In this document: positions 61,888-64,000 of the stretch, piece after piece
Numbering within the stretch: position 1 is the first letter of the stretch
Layout: the number at the start of each line of letters is the position of its first letter
Origin: Microplitis mediator
Lineage: Eukaryota; Arthropoda; Insecta; Hymenoptera; Braconidae
Assembly (NCBI RefSeq): GCF_029852145.1
Contig: NC_079974.1
Location: 17,958,082 to 18,022,081 of the forward strand
Reading direction: 5' to 3'
Length of the DNA: 64,000 nt
Program-made: the position numbers and the translations under genes
The notes under the pieces: model-generated
Databases searched by the model: none
Told to the model about the DNA's origin: nothing
The model's input: the letters and a program-made list of their open reading frames with translations, nothing else

Positions 61888-63766
61888 CTTTATTGGAAAT
61901 CAAGTCCAGTATAATTTTCTGCTAAGCAAAATATGCTTTTTTTTTTTTATTCAAAAAAACCTGGCTAGTGTTTGGGGCTTACATATAAATATATGTTTAT
62001 ATTTATATACATAATTAGCTTAAGCTCTCATAAGCTTCGAGTCTATAAAAACTTAAGTTATAATAAATTTATTGTCTAAGTTTATAACCGTATTTTATAA
62101 CACAGATTAGCACACGTTAATATTACGGGATGTGACGCAACATTAATGCTTTTATTATAAAAATAGAATAAAAAAATTATTACACGTGTTCTGTTGAGTT
62201 TATAACTGTCTCATCCTGTGAATTCAATCAGTTCTACAACTTCCGGTCATATCTACCGATGTCACTCTTTGATCTCACATTTTTTACTTCCATTATTGAG
62301 AAAAAAATTTAAAAAAAAACATACGCGACAAAAAATGATAACTGACATTTATTATTCTGCAAAAAGATAAAAAAAAAAATTAACTCGAAGCGATTGAGAT
62401 GTGTCGAGTCAGGTGGAGGTACTAACTATTAATTTATATAATTGCAGTTTAAATTATCGTGTATTTTTACAAATACTAACAACTATATATATATTTATTA
62501 TTTATAGATTATATATATTTTTCAAAATAATTTTAGCTTCTTTTAAATATTTGAATAATTTATTAGTCAGCCCGCCACATCAGCCAGGTGATAAATATTT
62601 GAAATAAATAAAATTAATCTAATGTTAGTAAAAATATTTAAATCGCCAATGAAAACGCCAGGTCTGCAGTTTACCAGAGTAAATATTTAAACATAAGATA
62701 TTTTAAAATATTTATTCCTTAATTCTTTATACTAATTATTTTATTTTAAAACTTAATCGCATACGACCGCTTGGGATATTAATTTGTGTTTCCATTTAAA
62801 TAATTATTTGTTGCATTACTAATTACAATTACTCAACTTAACTAATTAATTAACAACATCTCATTTCATAATCGCTTTTAAAAAATAAAAAGAAAAATTA
62901 TTTACTAATTTGTCTTTAAAAAATAAAATGAAAAAAATGTTTTTAATTAAAAACACATAACAGAGGTAAAATATCGCACGGAGTCGTCATTCCAACGGTT
63001 AAAAAAAATTATACACACAATGAAAATATAAAACACCCACTGTTTGAGGTGCATGGTTTAAATTTAATTATTTATTTAAAATCAATGCGGTTTTACGGTT
63101 GCGTTGATTTGGAACTTGATTAATCTATACCTTTACCTGTACCTATACCTTTTTTTATTTATTTAAAAACCACTCGCCCTTTCTAACATAAATTACCCAT
63201 TGTACAGACAATTCTTTTTAAATTCCTTTCACTTTACGATGGTAGAATATTATTTACCGCACGATTTATTTATAATTATCTCCACTCATGCACGTGTTTT
63301 TTTTTCTGCACGTGTTTATTTAGATTTTATTTCTTATTGTTTGCACGAGCACTTATTATGGAGCACTTAATCATAAGTAATAATTTTATGAATGCTCGAT
63401 TTATTTTTAAATCCTTTATCCCGATCCTCCGAATCATAAAGAAAAAAAAATTATATTAAATTAAAGAGTCAAGACAATTTTATTTGGTATACAGAAATAA
63501 TTTAACGGCCACATTACGAATATTGATCATTCAATTGGCCTGCGAATCACGGAATTTAACCAACCGGTCAGTGAACCGAAAAATCGCTGGCTGTAAAAAA
63601 AAAAAAAAAATGAGTATAAATTATTTCTAAGATGATATAAATTCACGTCGTGTAGATTTAAAAATTCAAAAAATTCACAAAATTTTTTTTACACGACTAA
63701 ATTACGAGTAAAATTTACTCATGATCTTTATCTACTTGCTGTTAATTCACGATCCTAGAGTTAGTA
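61888..63766. other. Flank downstream of Mmp1
   Basis: A+T-rich DNA with candidate poly(A) signals near its left end. I recognised no exon, although an alternative last Mmp1 exon cannot be excluded. Confidence 0.5.
62062..62172 (+). terminator. Possible poly(A) signals after Mmp1
   Basis: AATAAA at 62062-62067 and 62167-62172, 175 and 280 bases after the stop. In A+T-rich flank this word is common, so the assignment is weak. Confidence 0.3.
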
Positions 63767-63972
63767 ATGATCCTGAAGAAAACAGACAATTAGAAATTTT
63801 TGGATTTTTTTTTCAACAAGTAAATTACAAAAAAAAAAAAAAACTAAAAAAATGCACATGTAGAAAATTTTAAAAACTGTAAGTGCAATTTTTTAAAATA
63901 TTTTTTTTTTTTTGTAATTTGTCATTTTTAACGAAATCTAAAAATTATATGACGTCGGCTAGCTTCAGTATC
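63767..63972. mobile_element. B-family MITE, copy i, plus edge of another
   Basis: ATGATCCTGAAGAAAACAGA to GTCGGCTAGCTTCAGTATCT. The bases after it (TTAGTAGACAATTAAAA) look like the start of a further copy cut by the window end. GATCCTAGAGTTAGTA just before it (63751-63766) looks like another truncated end. Confidence 0.7.
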
Positions 63973-64000
63973 TTAATTAGTAGACAATTAAAAACTTTGG

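Overview
The window is eukaryotic DNA, very A+T-rich, with spliced genes (GT..AG introns), short homopolymer runs and many small transposon remnants. The two recognisable proteins are arthropod-type, and the density of short inverted-repeat elements suggests an insect, probably a hymenopteran such as a parasitoid wasp. The insect call follows from the proteins; the wasp call is an inference from composition and repeat style only.

Layout. Positions 1-14719 are non-coding and repeat-rich, probably the upstream part or a large 5' intron of the first gene. From 14720 to 34119 fourteen exons on the + strand encode a kinesin-3 motor of the Khc-73/KIF13 type: motor domain, FHA, coiled coils, KIF1B-type region, DUF3694-type region and a C-terminal CAP-Gly domain. 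Only the first roughly 60 codons are missing and should lie to the left of the window. The joined exons give 1898 codons plus stop with every splice phase matching. About 15.7 kb of intergenic, repeat-filled DNA follows (34174-49891). From 49892 to 61887 eight exons on the + strand encode a matrix metalloproteinase of the Mmp1 type: signal peptide, propeptide with cysteine switch, furin-type site, zinc catalytic domain, hemopexin domain and acidic tail (555 codons). The rest, to 64000, is A+T-rich flank with another repeat.

The genes are unrelated in function: a plus-end-directed cargo motor and a secreted matrix protease. They share no visible regulation.

The most informative non-coding content is a set of short non-autonomous DNA transposons that can be classified by comparing copies and reading target-site duplications: an approx. 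843-bp TA-flanked family (five copies), an approx. 220-bp family with perfect 8-bp duplications (three copies), two related families with 9-10 bp duplications (at least nine and four copies), and families with CCC...GGG ends and 2-bp duplications. Six nested insertions give relative ages. I saw no transposase gene, no CRISPR, no rRNA and no convincing tRNA. I did not find a clearly new multi-gene system; the best leads are the clustering of one repeat family at the ends of another, a G+C-rich block at 49.2-49.5 kb, and candidate regulatory sites in intron 1 of the Mmp1-like gene.
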